64,000 nucleotides of DNA. Source: Polyodon spathula (Eukaryota > Chordata > Actinopteri > Acipenseriformes > Polyodontidae). Under the pieces are notes generated by a model. The model had not been told where the DNA came from and searched no databases. It saw nothing but the letters and a program-made list of their open reading frames with translations. The stretch spans positions 45,208,486 to 45,272,485 of the forward strand of contig NC_054541.1 of NCBI RefSeq assembly GCF_017654505.1. The letters are read 5' to 3'. Position numbers and translations under genes: made by a program. This document shows, piece after piece, positions 24,408-36,754 of this stretch. Each line of letters begins with the position of its first letter. Position 1 is the first letter of the stretch.

Positions 24408-25184
24408 TAATCAATCAATCAATCTTTATTTTATATAGTGCCTTTCATAGTGGAACACCATTGCAAAGTGCTTTACAAGATGCAATAAATACAAGAAAAT
24501 CCATAATACTTAAAATAGAGAAATGTGTAATACATGATATACAGTGGAAAGTACATAATACATGATAGTAGCATAATACATGAAATAGTACAGTAAATAC
24601 AGTGGAAAGTGCAGGATACATGAAATAGTACAATAAATACAGTGGAAAGTGCAGAATACACAAAATAGTACAATAAATACAGTGGAAAGTGCAGAATACA
24701 TGATAGTAACAATATGTGAAATAGTAGCAGCAGCTAATAACAGATATCAGGCTTAAGGAGCATGGAAAGCAAAAGAGAACAGGTGGGTTTTGAGAGTTGA
24801 TTTAAAGCGAACTACAGTCAGAGACTCACGAACCAAAGCTGGGAGAGAGTTCCAGAGGGTCAGAGCCATGAAGCTAAATGAGCGTCCTCCAAGTGTGGTG
24901 CGCTTTTGCTTGGGGATAACAAGAAGGCCAGAGTCGGAGGAGCTCAGCTTGCGGGCAGGGACATAGCAGGTCAGCAGGTTGAGGAGGTACTCGGGACTTG
25001 TGTAATGAAGGGCCTTGTAGGTGAGCAGGAGAGTTTTGAACATGATCTGGAACTTTACAGGTAGCCAGTGCAGCTGGGCAAGACAGGGGGTAATGTGATC
25101 AAGTTTTTTACATCTGGTAAGGATCCTGGCAGCAGCATTCTGAACTAGCTGCAGACCACCATATAGAGAGTTGCAGTAGTCGAT
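24408..25184 (-). mobile_element. L2-type LINE 3' fragment inserted in left arm
   Basis: Absent from the right arm, which gives the empty site (about 50345-50370). The element is flanked by AGTTC at 24403-24407 and 25185-25189. Minus-strand frame 25043-24753 encodes the C-terminal tail of an L2-like ORF2: MFKTLLLTYKALHYTSPEYL, then ALTLWNSLPALVRESLTV and FKSTLKTHLFSFAF. The 3' end at the left consists of TTGATTGATTGATT repeats, the usual L2-type tail, preceded by a conserved TTTACAAGATGC-type 3' UTR region with internal near-repeats (24530-24715). It is 5'-truncated, as is typical. Confidence 0.88.
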
Positions 25185-25190
25185 AGTTCC

Positions 25191-27183
25191 AGATAATTAA
25201 TATAAGTAATGAGTCCAGGCATTTCTCAGTTTCAGAAAAGAAGACTTGATGGCTCACTGCAATACAACACTGCTTTGTTCCATCAATGTCTGCACACAGT
25301 TAAATGTGTTGGAACAGGAGAACTTGAGCTCTTGAGAACAATCCAGCAATATCACTAAATCCACATTGCATTCAGAGGAGTGATAATCTTACCTTTGTAA
25401 TGCACAGCAGTTGTTCCTCATGGGCAGCTTGATGGAGATATATTGTAAAGATAGTGAGGTTTAGAGACTTTAGATCACTAAAGGAACAAAAATAAAGAGC
25501 TTGTGATTATTCCACATATTGCCCTCAAGACACTATTGTACCATGACAGATCTCTCCTTTTTTTCACATTTGGTTTTCCTTTTTACAGTTCTTCTATGTG
25601 TTCTTATTACACTCTGAACTTGGAAAGAACTTTTATTCTAACTAGCTCTTCAAATTACAACATTTTCATTGTGGCAGCATGATTCATGATATTCTTGTTG
25701 GTTATTTAGAAAGAGGAAAGATGATAAGTTAACCCGGAACACTGGTTAGAAGCCAGATTCAAACCTATGACCTAGGACTAAAGGAATACAACTACAACAT
25801 GAACCTGCTGTTATATTGGGCTCTGGAGCCCAATACATATGTACCGTTTAATGTTATTTTACTCCGCCTCTCAAGCCCAACTGTGGACCTGTCAAAGCAA
25901 CTTTCTAGGTAACAGCGTATACAATAGTATAAGCATAAAAAATGTGGTATAAGGCATTGTATTAAGAAAGTTGCTAGACTAAGACATTTTGGTGGACTGA
26001 GTTGAAAAATTAGATGATGTCCTACAGATCTATAAAATAAAAAAATATAGTTGAGTGAAAACAAAATTATATGGATAAAATGTTGAGAACTAACAGCAAA
26101 AGGGAATAAAATGGCTCAACTACCTGATGAGAGACGATTTTATTGAGTTAATTGAGTATAATGAGTATTTGATGAAGTACAACATTGAAGCTTACACAAA
26201 CCTCTGAGCCTGGAGAGGCATGTGTACTGCTTTCAGAATACAAAATGGTTTGCAAGGCCATCCAAATAAATTGGCTTTTGTTTCAAAATAGCTCCCAGAA
26301 CAAATATTCCACTTGGCCTCAGATTTACACATTTAAAGCAGCTTTGGGTGATATTAATATGAAGGAATCATAATATTGGGTTGTTTAAATTACTCCCATA
26401 ATGACCCAAATGGTCTTAAAAGATCTAGTATGAAAAAGAAGGCACCAGGCAATGCTAAGGTTGTTGAAGCCAGTTCTGTCACTCTCTACAACAGCTGCTT
26501 CTATGCATACCAGGCTGTACAGAGGAATGAAATTAAGCAGAAAAACAGTGGTCATAAATCACAGTGAAATTCCAAATCTCCAGGGAATTATTTTGTAGAG
26601 CCTGTGTGGTTTTTAGAAACTTTGAAAATTAGTCTTTAGATAGATTTTTGGTTCTTAAGTCAATCTTGCTAAGAAATAAATATTCTTCTGGATTGTTTGT
26701 TTGTTTGTGTCTTCAGTTTAGGAGAACAAACAAAACTGTTAATAAGTAATGAAACTGGACCAAATCTCACAGAGGCCTAATTTTACACCTGCATGTTTAC
26801 AGCCAAATCTTGTTCATCACTGTTATTTAAATCCACACTACCCATACAAACCAACTGTTTTAATGAATAGGTTTTTCAAAATAAATGTTGAAACAAATCA
26901 CATATGGTTAATAATGTAAAGGAACAAGGATGAATAAGGGCAACAGTAAAGGCAGCTGTTAATGTAGGGTCAGAATAGTATTGCTCTGTAAATTTGCTAA
27001 GGTACAGATGTGACTAGAATCACTGCTGTTAGTTTTTGATCCTATTAAAAGTATCATGTGGTACCTAGTCTGTAGAATACCTAACAAATCCAACGGTAAA
27101 CTTGATAATAAATGGATTGGGCACTCACAGCTGATAAAGCTGATTATAGTGAGTGTCACTGTTAAGTATTTAATAAATTAACC
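25191..27183. other. No gene seen; left-arm sequence then inserted DNA
   Basis: 25200-25790 matches right-arm 49780-50345. From about 25790 to the LINE at 27191 the DNA has no counterpart in the right arm and no recognised motif. A B-box-like word (CCAGATTCAAACCT, 25752-25765) is shared with the right arm at about 49805. Confidence 0.5.
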
Positions 27184-27204
27184 AATGCAAACTCAGACCA
27201 CAAC

Positions 27205-27693
27205 ATGGTCTCATTTGAAGTGCTTTTTAAAACCCCAAAAGTAATGACTAAAGCTAAGGTTTACAATTTAAGAAAAGCAAACTATGAAGGTATGAAACAG
27301 AGACTAACAGAAGTAAATTGGAGTAAAATAAAGAAAACATCCACAGAAAAAAGATGGTTGTTCTTCAAAAATGTAGTACTAGAGGCGCAAAACAATTACA
27401 TCCCTAAAGTAGACAAATCTAAATGTAAAACTAAATTGCCAAAATGGTTTAATAGATCAATTAAAAAAAATATTCAGCGAAAAAAGGCACTTTACAGAGC
27501 ATTAAAAAGGGACCAAAAACAAAGTACACAGAAAGAGTTCACAGAACTGCAAACACAAGTCAAAAAGGAAGTTAGAAAGGCCAAGAGAGAAATAGAAATG
27601 AACATTGCTAAGGGGGCTAAAACTAATTCAACAATTTTTTTCCAATATTACAACAGCGAAAGAACATTCAAAGAGGAGGTTATAAATGTCTAA
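27205..27693 (+). pseudogene. LINE ORF2: endonuclease end and linker (copy 2)
   Basis: 162 codons covering the end of the endonuclease and the linker before RT. Just upstream, in the same frame, lies NSDH (27190-27201), with the catalytic His of APE-type nucleases. The linker is very basic (KRDQKQSTQKEF, VKKEVRKAKREIE) and includes FFQYYNS. It ends at a frameshift near 27690. Confidence 0.85.
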
Positions 27694-27788
27694 GAGATAC
27701 AAATGGAAAAATCATAGATGAAGAAAAAAATATCAAATATATTAAATTATTACTTTCACAAGTTTTTACAAAGGAGGATGCAGACAAC

Positions 27789-28610
27789 ATGTCCCACATG
27801 TCAACCAATTCCTATCCAGTTTTAAATAACTTTAGCATAACTGAGGCAGAAGTGTTAAAGGGACTAGGAACTCTTAAAATAAACAAATCCCCTGGGCCGG
27901 ATGAGATCCTCCCAATAGTACTCAAAGAAATGAAAGAAGTTATTTACAAACCGCTAACCAAGATCATGCAGCAGTCTCTTGACAAAGGGGTTGTACCGAC
28001 AGACTGGAAAATTGCAAACTTAATACCTATCCACAAAAAAGGAAACAAAACTGAAGCAGGTAACTACAGACCAATAAGCCTGACTTCTATTATATGCAAA
28101 CTTATGGAAACTATAGTAAGATCCAAAATGGAAAATTACATATATGGTAACAGTATCCTAGGAGACAGTCAACATGGTTTTAGGAAAGGGAGATTGTGTC
28201 TAACTAACCTGCTTGATTTTTTTGAGGATGCAACATCGATAATGGATAATTGCAAAGCATATGACATGGTTTATTTAGATTTCCAGAAAGCTTTTGACAA
28301 AATCCTGCATAAAAGATTAATTCTCAAACTGAACGCAGTAGGGATTCAAGGAAACGCATGTACATGGATTAGGGAGTTGTTAACATGTAGAAAACAGAAA
28401 GTACTGATTAGAGGAGAGACCTCAGAATGGAATGTGGTAACCAGTGGAGTACCACAGGGATCAGTATTTGGTCCTCTGCTATTCCTAATCTACATTATTG
28501 ATTTAGATTCTGGTGTAGTAAGTAAACTTGTTAAATTCGCAGACGACACACAAATAGGAGGAGTGGCAAATATTGTTACAGCAGCAAACATCATTGAAAA
28601 TGACATTTAA
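27789..28610 (+). pseudogene. LINE ORF2: reverse transcriptase (copy 2)
   Basis: 273 codons with the full RT motif series: NKSPGPDEILP (RT 0), IPIHKKGNKTEAGNYRPISL (RT 1-2), QHGFRKGRLCLTNLL (RT 2a), [14 protein letters not shown] (motif A), [17 protein letters not shown] (motif B) and KFADDTQIGG (motif C, with both aspartates). It has no disrupting stop until its end, so this domain is the best preserved RT in the window, though the ORF2 around it is broken. Confidence 0.92.
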
Positions 28611-28697
28611 TAGAGGAAAGTGTAAGGTACTGCATGCAGGAAATAAAAATGTACATTATAAATATCATATGGGAGATACTGAAATTAAAGAAGGACT

Positions 28698-29255
28698 ATG
28701 TCTTCATCTAGACAATGTGGGGAAGCTATAAAAAAGTCCAACAAGATGCTTGGATACATTGTGAAAAGTGTTGAATTTAAATCAAGGGAAGTAATGTTAA
28801 AACAGTACAATGCATTAGTAAGACCTCATCTTGAATATTGTGTGCAGTTCTGGTCACCTCGATACAAAAAGGATATTGCTGCTCTAGAAAGAGTGCAAAG
28901 AAGAGTGACCAGAATTATTCCAGGTTTAAAAGGCATGTCATATACAGACAGGCTAAAAGAATTGAATCTATTTAGTCTTGAACAAAGAAGACTACACGGC
29001 ACCCTAATTCAAGCATTCAAAATTCTAAAAGGTCTTGACAGTGTCGACCCAAGGGACTTTTTCGACCTGAAAAAAGAACCAAGGACCAGGGGTCACAAAT
29101 GGAGATTAGACAAAGGGGTATTCAGAACAGAAAATAGGAGGCACTTTTTTACACAGAGAATCGTGAGGGTCTGGAACCAACTCCCCAGTAATGTTGTGAA
29201 GCTGACACCCTGGGATCCTTCAAGAAGCTGCTTGATGAGATTTTGGGATCAATAA
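28698..29255 (+). pseudogene. LINE ORF2: C-terminal domain (copy 2)
   Basis: 185 codons, with KKSNKMLGYIVKSVEFKSRE, then VRPHLEYCVQFWSP, LERVQRRVTRIIPGLKGMSY, FSLEQRRLHG and FFTQRIVRVWNQLP. The same C-terminal domain occurs at 9548-9930 (plus) and 43826-43342 (minus). It is in a different frame from the RT because of a deletion near 28610-28690. Confidence 0.9.
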
Positions 29256-29324
29256 GCTACTAACAACCAAACGAGCAAGATGGGCCGAATGGCCTCCTCT
29301 CATTTGTAACCTTTCTTAATGCAA

Positions 29325-31672
29325 TTTGCCCTCCTACGCACATTTTTTTTTTTTTACTTACACAGACCAAAGGCTAAAAAGTAGAGCATGGCATGTTTGT
29401 AGGTAGGTATGAGTGGTCCAGGTTCATTGTTGAAGGTTTCACATTTGTTGCATGTCACATTAAGTTGCACACTAATTACACTGTGTAACAAATTTTATTT
29501 ATTTTTTGGTTCCTGGGTAGTAAGTGTTATTTCCTAATTGCTTATGAAAATAGAAAATGGCTATTGTTCCCCACAAACTTTGCTTTTGTGACCAGGACAG
29601 TGATATTTTGAAATGTACCTATTTTCCAGAACATTCCAGATAGATTCAGTGCTGAGTAAACTTGAAGTAACTTCTAGAACTTTCTAGAACTTTCCAGTAA
29701 TATAAATAGTAGTATAAATACATGGGCCTTAAGCCCACCAGTTCAGTTTAGTTCCAGCTGCCTAAGTGGATACATATCTGCATTTTTCTGAGATGGCATC
29801 AAGAGGCTGCAATGGTGGCATTCCTGATGGGTCTCCAAGGCGGTTTTACCAAGTTTCCCTGCTATCTTTGCCTTTGGGACAGCAGGGACACAAGGCGCAC
29901 TACCACAGGCGGTAAAAAAGCAGCATGTTTTCACTCATTCGGGGTTGTGTGTTCGGTGAGTGGAGAACGGGATTGGAGAAGGAGGTAATAATCATAGTAA
30001 TAGTTAAAGTAAGAACTTCTCACTGTGTTTGTCTATGTAGTCCATTTTGTTTGTGTCTTATTTTGGCTGCCAGTGTCATGCCCTGTGTTTTGTTTGTCTT
30101 TACAACCTTTTATTTTCTGCTCTGTGTAATTATTAAATGCTGAGTGAAAACAATCGCTCAGCTTCACCAAACTCCACCTCTCTGTTGTTTATTTGTTGGT
30201 TCCTGGTTCTGGTCTGACGTCACCCACTACAGCCGTCGTTGTGACATGAGGTCACTGAGTTCCAACTGCAATATTGCTGAATAGTTGCACACATCTCACA
30301 CAGCTTATATTGGTGGATGATAGGACATAGCTGTGGACTTCAAATTTCAGCGCAAAGGCATGCCATTTTAACCACATAATCCATGTGTAAGACATATTGA
30401 CTTGACAAAAAAGCTATGGAATATCAAATACAAAATTGCAACCGCATTTACTGTATAGTCAGACACTTTGTAAAAAATATTAGTTGAACATCCATGTTTT
30501 TCATATATTTCTAGAGTTGTGTTTGTTTTGCGTGTGCTGTGTAATACAATATGCCAGTTACGTATGATGTTTTCATTAACTATATGCATCTAACAATTCC
30601 AACCTTCACTATGTTTCATAAATGTGTTTTTTCAATGGGTATTTAACACCACTCAGGCTTAAGTTCGAAGTATTTTTTTTTATATATATATTTTTCTTCA
30701 AACAGCTGCATAACTGCTACCACATGTAAAGCCATAAATGTAATTTATTGTAATTTACTGTACCAAAGTACACTGAAAAGTAAGAAAGGAGAGGGAATTG
30801 ACTTCTGTCATTCAAATGTAACTGAAAATCCTACACACTTAAAAAAAAAGAGTTTATTTGACCTGAAGTGCATGTTTAACTTTACAGAAGTTTCATGTTT
30901 TTTTTCACAAGGTCAGCGATGTACTCGACCGAAACATTTGGAATCAATTTGCTAAATTGTTCATTAAAAATAAAAGGATATTTTCAAAATGTTAAAGCAT
31001 TTAAATACATTTACAGATGTAATAGCCTTGTAACAGCCTGAACAATATGACCAAAATTAATGTTAGTGTTCTGGCGGTCTCCATGCAACCTACAAACTCC
31101 CAAGTATCAAAACCATTATCACAGCTGATGGCATCTTCACTATCAGAACTGATTATACCAGGAGCCTCCTCTGAGGACAGGACCTGCATGGCAGGGTTAT
31201 GTCTCACTAATGTGTCTGTGTGGGGAAGATTGCATGACATGGGACCACATACTGTAAGAGGACTTCATTCTCTAGTACCAGTATCCTGACACAAACCAAT
31301 GTTATTTCTTGTGTATTAACACAAGGGCAAATGTAAAGACCAAAGAGACAGTGACACAAGACAAAAGTCTCTGCTCAAGTCATTCTCTTTACAAAAACAG
31401 CATGCTTGTAAACAAAGCAGACTGCTTGTATTTATTTTTTTTTAACTCTGCTAGCTGTGTATTGGTATTATTCATGTATGGGGTTTCCTAGCCTTGATTT
31501 TTTTTCAGGGTTTAAATGGAAACTCCAACACAGAACTATGGAAAAATAAATCTGCAAATTACACCAGAACACAGACTAAGATAAACATGTATTTTGCAGC
31601 TCAATTCAAATGCACAGAATATGTTGTTGTAAACACAGGCTTCTTACTCTTTTCTGTATCTGCAGTACTTTG

Positions 31673-31674
<2 letters not shown>
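29325..31674. other. No host gene seen; possible LTR-like element 29500-30240
   Basis: 29500-30240 has a promoter-like block (HSE and TATA, below), a short Met-initiated frame (29793-29885, MASRGCNGGIPDGSPRRFYQ) and a downstream ATTAAA (30131-30136) with a palindromic TGACGTCA at about 30216. That layout would suit the promoter and terminator parts of a retroelement LTR or a small transposon, but its ends were not found. 30240-31670 shows nothing recognisable. Confidence 0.35.
29624..29720 (+). promoter_or_regulatory. Heat-shock-element array with two TATA boxes
   Basis: Alternating nTTCn/nGAAn units, the binding site of heat shock factor, occur twice. At 29672-29694 five units are in perfect two-base spacing: TTC-GAA-TTC-GAA-TTC (CTTCTAGAACTTTCTAGAAC plus TTTCC). 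At 29624-29641 there are three perfect units (TTCCAGAACATTCCAGA) and a weaker fourth. Two TATAAATA boxes follow at 29701-29708 and 29713-29720. Spacing and order match a heat-shock-type Pol II promoter on the plus strand. What it drives is unclear. Confidence 0.6.

Positions 31675-31729
<55 letters not shown>
31675..31729. repeat. (CT)n microsatellite
   Basis: About 27 CT units, nearly perfect, in left-arm-specific DNA. Confidence 0.95.
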
Positions 31730-31735
<6 letters not shown>

Positions 31736-32125
31736 AATAAATAATACCTCATGCTTAGGTAGCACCTTTTTTTAGCTACTGTGGTGGAACGGAGCAGAGT
31801 AATTCAATTACTTTGCTAGTACTTGTTGAAGCCAAGCCTAATCTCTTCATTGAAAAACCCTTCCTAAAAAAATCTCCCAAAAATCATATTTGTTTAATTT
31901 ACTGTATGTTACAAGATACACTACACATCTTTTACATTAACTATAGATATTGCATTTCCTCAGTCTTTGGAATGTCATTCCAAGCCTCATGCAACTACCA
32001 GCTCTTTGGGGTTGCTTTAGAATTGTGTTTTGCTTTGTTACATTGGTATCCTAATTCATTCCAGACATGCTCAATGGGGGTTCAATCAGGTGGCAACTCA
32101 GGGCAAACTATATATTCAAGATATT

Positions 32126-32230
32126 ACAGTAACTCAATTTTTGTCCACATTGGTGAAATTATTTGATCACTTTAAACAAGATGTGTTTTCGGCCGTTGGA
32201 GTAAAGAGACTTTTAAACTCAATCCATTAC
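32126..32230 (+). pseudogene. METTL25P: METTL25 duplicate: terminal coding exon
   Basis: Matches 49775-49671 in reverse. Reads STLVKLFDHFKQD, then VGVKRLLNSIH, where the right copy has STLVQLFDPLKSPR and VGVKRLLKSVH. The stop TAA of the intact copy is TAC here (32228-32230), so the frame runs on. The acceptor and first codons are poorly kept. Confidence 0.85.
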
Positions 32231-35200
32231 GTTTTTAATGAGTCAATGTCAATGAGGTATACGTTTTTATCTGCACTCATGAACGTTTATTTTTGTATTG
32301 TACCAACGAAGAAATAATGTCATTACTTGTGACACAGCAGATATTTGAATAAACTGTGTTTATCATGCTTTGTTCTATTAACAATGAGAATGTCTTAAAA
32401 CCCAGCCATGTTGCACAGTTCTCTGTAAACCAGTTAGATTTATTACAAGGATCTGGCCTTTTAAAAGGCAGTAAATTGCAAAGGATCATTTCAATGGAGA
32501 AAGAGGCTGTGTCTAGTCAGGTGTTCATTTGAATTGATGTTTTGGGTTATAAAATTGATATTACAGATTGATCAGTTCTGAAAATGTATTGATCAGTCAC
32601 CCTCTAATCACTTAATCAGTTCCAGTAGAATGGATGACTGCTGCAACAACTGGAACAACTGGAAATGTTTGTGCCAGAAGTAATTTACAAAAAGAAAATC
32701 AGCTTTGTTATCCCTATAACTGAAAACAGCTTGACTTGGAGGAGGGAGCGTATAATCCAATTGAAGTCAGGAAAGTCTCTAAGTTGATTTAGTACATGCA
32801 ACATTGGAAGTAGGGCAAGATCTTAATTTAAGTTAATTAAAACAAATTAGGCCATTTAAAAGGCCATTCAAAATTAAAGATATTTTCTTTTTCTTAAAGG
32901 AATGGTGTGTTTTATGTTATCTTATGTTTAATAAGAAGGTGCTTAAGGGATAATGAACTTGACATATTGTCTAAAGATGCATAGTTTTTCCTAATCATTT
33001 CAACAGAAAGCATACCTTTTAGCTACCGAAGAACAAGGTACAGAGCCCAGTGAAACCTGGTTGCTACTTTGCTATTCTAAAAGCCAAGCAATTACGCTCC
33101 TCCTGCTTTCAGCAGTGTCTTTAAAACAGAAACATTTCCTTTTTTGCGAAGTGGTGCAATTAAGTGCCAATATTTTATTGGGATTCGTCAGTAAAAATTA
33201 AATGCTGACACTACTTCTTCAATAGGTAAACCTTCAGTATTCTGGAAAGGCAACTAAGTGTATAATTTTTGTGACCCAATTTTGAGTTTTATTTATGCAT
33301 TTGTATTTGATTATTTAATTTAATTTGTTTTTCAGCTATGCTTGATGAGATGAGAAAACATTTGTATTTTCCAAGTATGATTTAAGCTGGCAGAGGTACA
33401 GAAAGATAGTTTAAGCTCTTCTGCCTCTCAGTCTGTTATTTTTTACAATTTTTTCTTTACGTAGTTCTGTGCATTGTCATAGAAACCGCTAAAGTATGTA
33501 TACATTTTATCCTGGCCTAGGTTCAGTTAAAAATATATGTAATCAGTCACTTAAAAAGAGGTTTTATTTTGAGACCTTCTAATTGCTTCAAGTCCCTAAA
33601 TATTCTCATTCAGCTGTTATTTACAGATAATCTATGGTTGTCAATTATAAATCACATCAGTACAGTCTTTGCTTTTATGATGTATAATAAGTCTGTACAT
33701 TGTATGGTGTCTTCCTGTTACAAGATATGAGACTTTGTGCAGTTTGAGCACTATCTAGGTAAAAAGCTTTGCTATAGAGATCATTCTCCCAAACTGCACA
33801 AGATGACATCTGAATGAACTTATAAATCAAGTGCCTAAAAAAGTCTGATCTCTCCAAACATGTTCTTGAAATGTTCTGCACACTTATAAGTTTGAATAGT
33901 TTTATAATATATAAACAGACATAATACTCTTTAGTTATTATCCTCACATTTTAGATGTTTGCTCCAAAGATAAGACAGCTCTTCATACAGATGAGAGTCC
34001 ATGTTTCATCTATCTGTTGTCCGTCACCACAACAACATTACTGAAATAACCTGAGCACTGTTCATTTTCACAAAATAAAGAAATAAATTAACCTTGGAAT
34101 CCACGTCTGCATGGTTGTGTTTATACTGGCCTTAACGATGCTGTGGTCCAACCTGATATTAAGTGGCCAGGCAAGTTTTGATTATATTGTTTACAAATGA
34201 AGTTAAATGTTGCATCTCACTGGGCTTCTCGTCTTCTCAGGGACTAACGTTTGAACTGAACTGATATTACATGTGATCTGGATTTGGAATTAAATACATC
34301 CAGCTCAATATGAGCAAGCAGCTGCACCTCAAGCCTATGATGGGAGACACTCAGTCATCTTCAGGATAGATTTACACTAATAGAACTTTCTTGAATAATT
34401 TCACTGCAACAAAAATATAGTTTTAATGATCATTTGACACTGACACATCTATGAATGGCGTTAATCCTTAAATAGGTCCTTAAAAGGCCCTCAATGTGGA
34501 CTCAGTTTACTGTATACCCAGGGGTAGACAACCTGACGTAATGCCTATATTAGGATATCTTATTTTCAACCTGGCATTACCAGGATGTATTCGGTTTATG
34601 CTTCTGTCGTCATGAATGTGTAAATAATGTATTACTGTGGTTGAAATACTGTGTTTTATTTTTTTCTTCCCTGCTGATTAACAGTCTCCTACAATAAAGT
34701 CTTAGTGTGATTTGTGGGGTTTGTTTTTCTTGTCACTAAGTTCAGATAATAAATGCTAATAACTGATCCTTTTCATTTTCTCAGTCATGCTGTGAAAAAG
34801 CCATAGCCCCCCAGCTTCGAGATGCAGACCCATATATTTGAAGTGCAGCTGACAAAAAGAAAACTTACTGGGGCCACCTCTTAGAAGTAAAGCAGGGGGG
34901 AGGCCAAAGCACAGAAAAGAACAAATAAAATGCTGAGTGCCTGACTATGATCCATTCAAAAACAAAATAAATAGAGTGGAAATATCTAGAGAATTAAATA
35001 TGGAGACTGGGAATATAAGAAGTGTAATTGATGATATAATGAAACCTCCCCCTGTAAATTCTTTTGAAGAAACATCTGATCTGATTGAAGTAGTAGCTTA
35101 TCATGTCAGTTAGTATTCTGGCAAGCTGTGGATAAATATGGTGCCTCAGATAGCTTTCTGTTCAGTAGTGAGGAATAGCAAAACACTACGTTACTGTAGT

Positions 35201-35516
35201 TCCATCCATTGTGACTGCTAACTTAATGTGGCTTCACAATAGGGCACTGGCGTCAGCAAGTGTTTTTTTTTTATGAAGATATGAAGAGAAATGTAAAAAG
35301 AAAAGCATGAATTTCAACTAATAAAATGCATGTTTGAGATGTTTTGAACTTTGAAAAAGCATGATATTGAACCACATCCCTCTAGCACTTGACAGACATG
35401 TTCTTTAGGAATAGCTGGCCAAGTATTAACAAGCACCACATTCAAAACACAAACCCAACAAAAAAGCCCCCCATGCATGACGTTCTGTACCACTCTAAAA
35501 CTATGTTATAAATTAC
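32231..35516. other. Left-arm 3' flank of METTL25 duplicate; no gene seen
   Basis: Co-linear with the reverse complement of 44880-49660 and should correspond to DNA downstream of METTL25. It contains no other open frame of note. The right arm has extra blocks at about 48190-48670, 46830-47455 and 46070-46595 that are absent here. Confidence 0.6.
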
Positions 35517-36270
35517 GGACTTGGAAACTTGTTGTCTTTCCAAAAGGAGAGTCCACCCATAATTCTCATATGTTACCAGTTTAAACAGTTAAATAGGTCT
35601 CTCTGCCCACAATCCCCTGTCATTTCTTTGTTTGGTAAGCTTACCTGGCAGTATGGATTCGACTCCTCGATCTAAAAGTTGCTTTTCGGCTCCTGAGAGC
35701 CCAGCTACTCTAGTTCAACCTAGCAGCAAGAGAACGTCTCGGCTGTCTCTTCAACGCACTGCACCAGTTAAAAAAATGAAATATCAGTCATGGAAAATTT
35801 CGCAGGTTCTCCGTACTCTGTACTCCAGGAACATTTTTTACAGCCCTGGTGCTTCCTGCACCTTTCTACAGCAGTAGTCAGCTCCGATTCCCACAACCCA
35901 GCTTCCCTGCTGCCCAGACCAGCCTTAGTCACCAACAAACTTTGTACACAAATTCAAGAAAGTAGGGACATAAATCTAGTTCTTTTGCTTATCTGTTCCT
36001 TCAAGGTGCATGATAACAGAGTGTTAGACTGCGGAGAAGTATCCTTTGTTCAAAAAACTTACTTTGGCATAATTTGTTACTGCATTTAGTCTGTACACAG
36101 AGAGACATTTTCTGTAACGCATTTTCCATGCGCCGTCAGCAGTTGGACATCTATGAGATGTGAGGTTCAGCTTTTTATGACTATCACAAATCTTTTTCAG
36201 CTAAGGCCACAGCAATTCTGGAACAATTTAATATCAGACTTAACTGGGGCATCTCAGACAATGAGTTATT

Positions 36271-36650
36271 TTGTCGCCACTCACCTCATTCAACCCCTTT
36301 CAGGGTTTTGATGGTATCTCAGGTTCCAAGTGGTTCTACGGGAATTGGCACCCTGAGTTCTCGTCCCTACCTTCCACAGAGCAATCTTCAGTGTTTTTTG
36401 AATTGTATTCTATTATTGTTGCAGCCGTATTCTGGGGACATAAATGGCCAAAACAAGTTCATAACATTTAATTGCAACAATCTCTCTACAGTAGCTATCT
36501 TCAATAAGGGCAGATCATCTTCCCCTACAATCATGAAGCTTATAAGAAAACTCACCTGGGTTTCAGTGCTGGAAAACACCAAGCTAATCACTTCCCAGGT
36601 TCATAAAACATAATCGCTGACTCTTTCTCGTTTAAATTTTCAGAAATTCA
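36271..36650 (+). pseudogene. DIRS-like RNase H domain remnant
   Basis: Two overlapping frames together show the RNase H order typical of DIRS-type Pol. SSVFFELYSIIVAAVFWGHKW carries the Glu that should coordinate metal. A decayed CNNLSTVAIFNKGRSSSP follows, where the family has a DNQ-type motif with Asp; here it is Asn. SPTIMKLIRKL comes next, then a run that should encode the A-DSLSR motif (ADSLSRFN-like reading at about 36610-36640, with a stop). Active-site loss and frameshifts make it dead. Confidence 0.72.
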
Positions 36651-36754
36651 ACCCACTGTTTTCAGGAGATCCCCTACTGCATCCATGTCCAGGGTTCAAG
36701 GACCTCATATTGTATTAAATCAATCATCTCCCAACATCCAGATCTTTAAATCTG

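Larger units (their letters stand above)
27191..29317 (+). mobile_element. CR1/L2-like LINE, 5'-truncated, copy 2
   Basis: The longest copy of this LINE in the window. A 7-bp target duplication, AATGCAA, flanks it at 27184-27190 and 29318-29324. It starts inside the C-terminus of the APE endonuclease with an SDH motif (NSDHNMV), runs through RT and C-terminal domain, and ends with the conserved 3' terminus GGGCCGAATGGCCTCCTCTC...CTTTCTTA. The frames are broken between 27693 and 27789 and between 28610 and 28698. It has no counterpart in the right arm. Confidence 0.92.
22051..32230 (+). pseudogene. METTL25P: METTL25 inverted duplicate, decayed copy
   Basis: Exon-like segments match the intact minus-strand gene in order: 22051-22144 (94 bp, splice sites kept, two amino-acid changes), 23323-23397 (75 bp), 23641-23656 (truncated) and 24016-24077 (second copy, 62 of 72 bp), and about 32126-32230 (last exon). 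Counterparts of the exons at 55.4, 54.7 and 53.3 kb are missing. The 24016 segment has lost its acceptor (AG to AT at 24014-24015), has a 10-bp deletion, and reads into TGA at 24037-24039. The last segment has TAC where the right copy has its TAA stop. The gap of about 8 kb before it is filled by an L2 piece, a LINE and other inserted DNA. The symbol is descriptive only. Confidence 0.9.

Noticed and set aside
24396..25207. 10-bp target duplication TAATATAAGT around the L2 fragment
   Set aside because: The empty site in the right arm already contains two similar TAATATAA-type words, so the repeat predates the insertion. AGTTC fits better.
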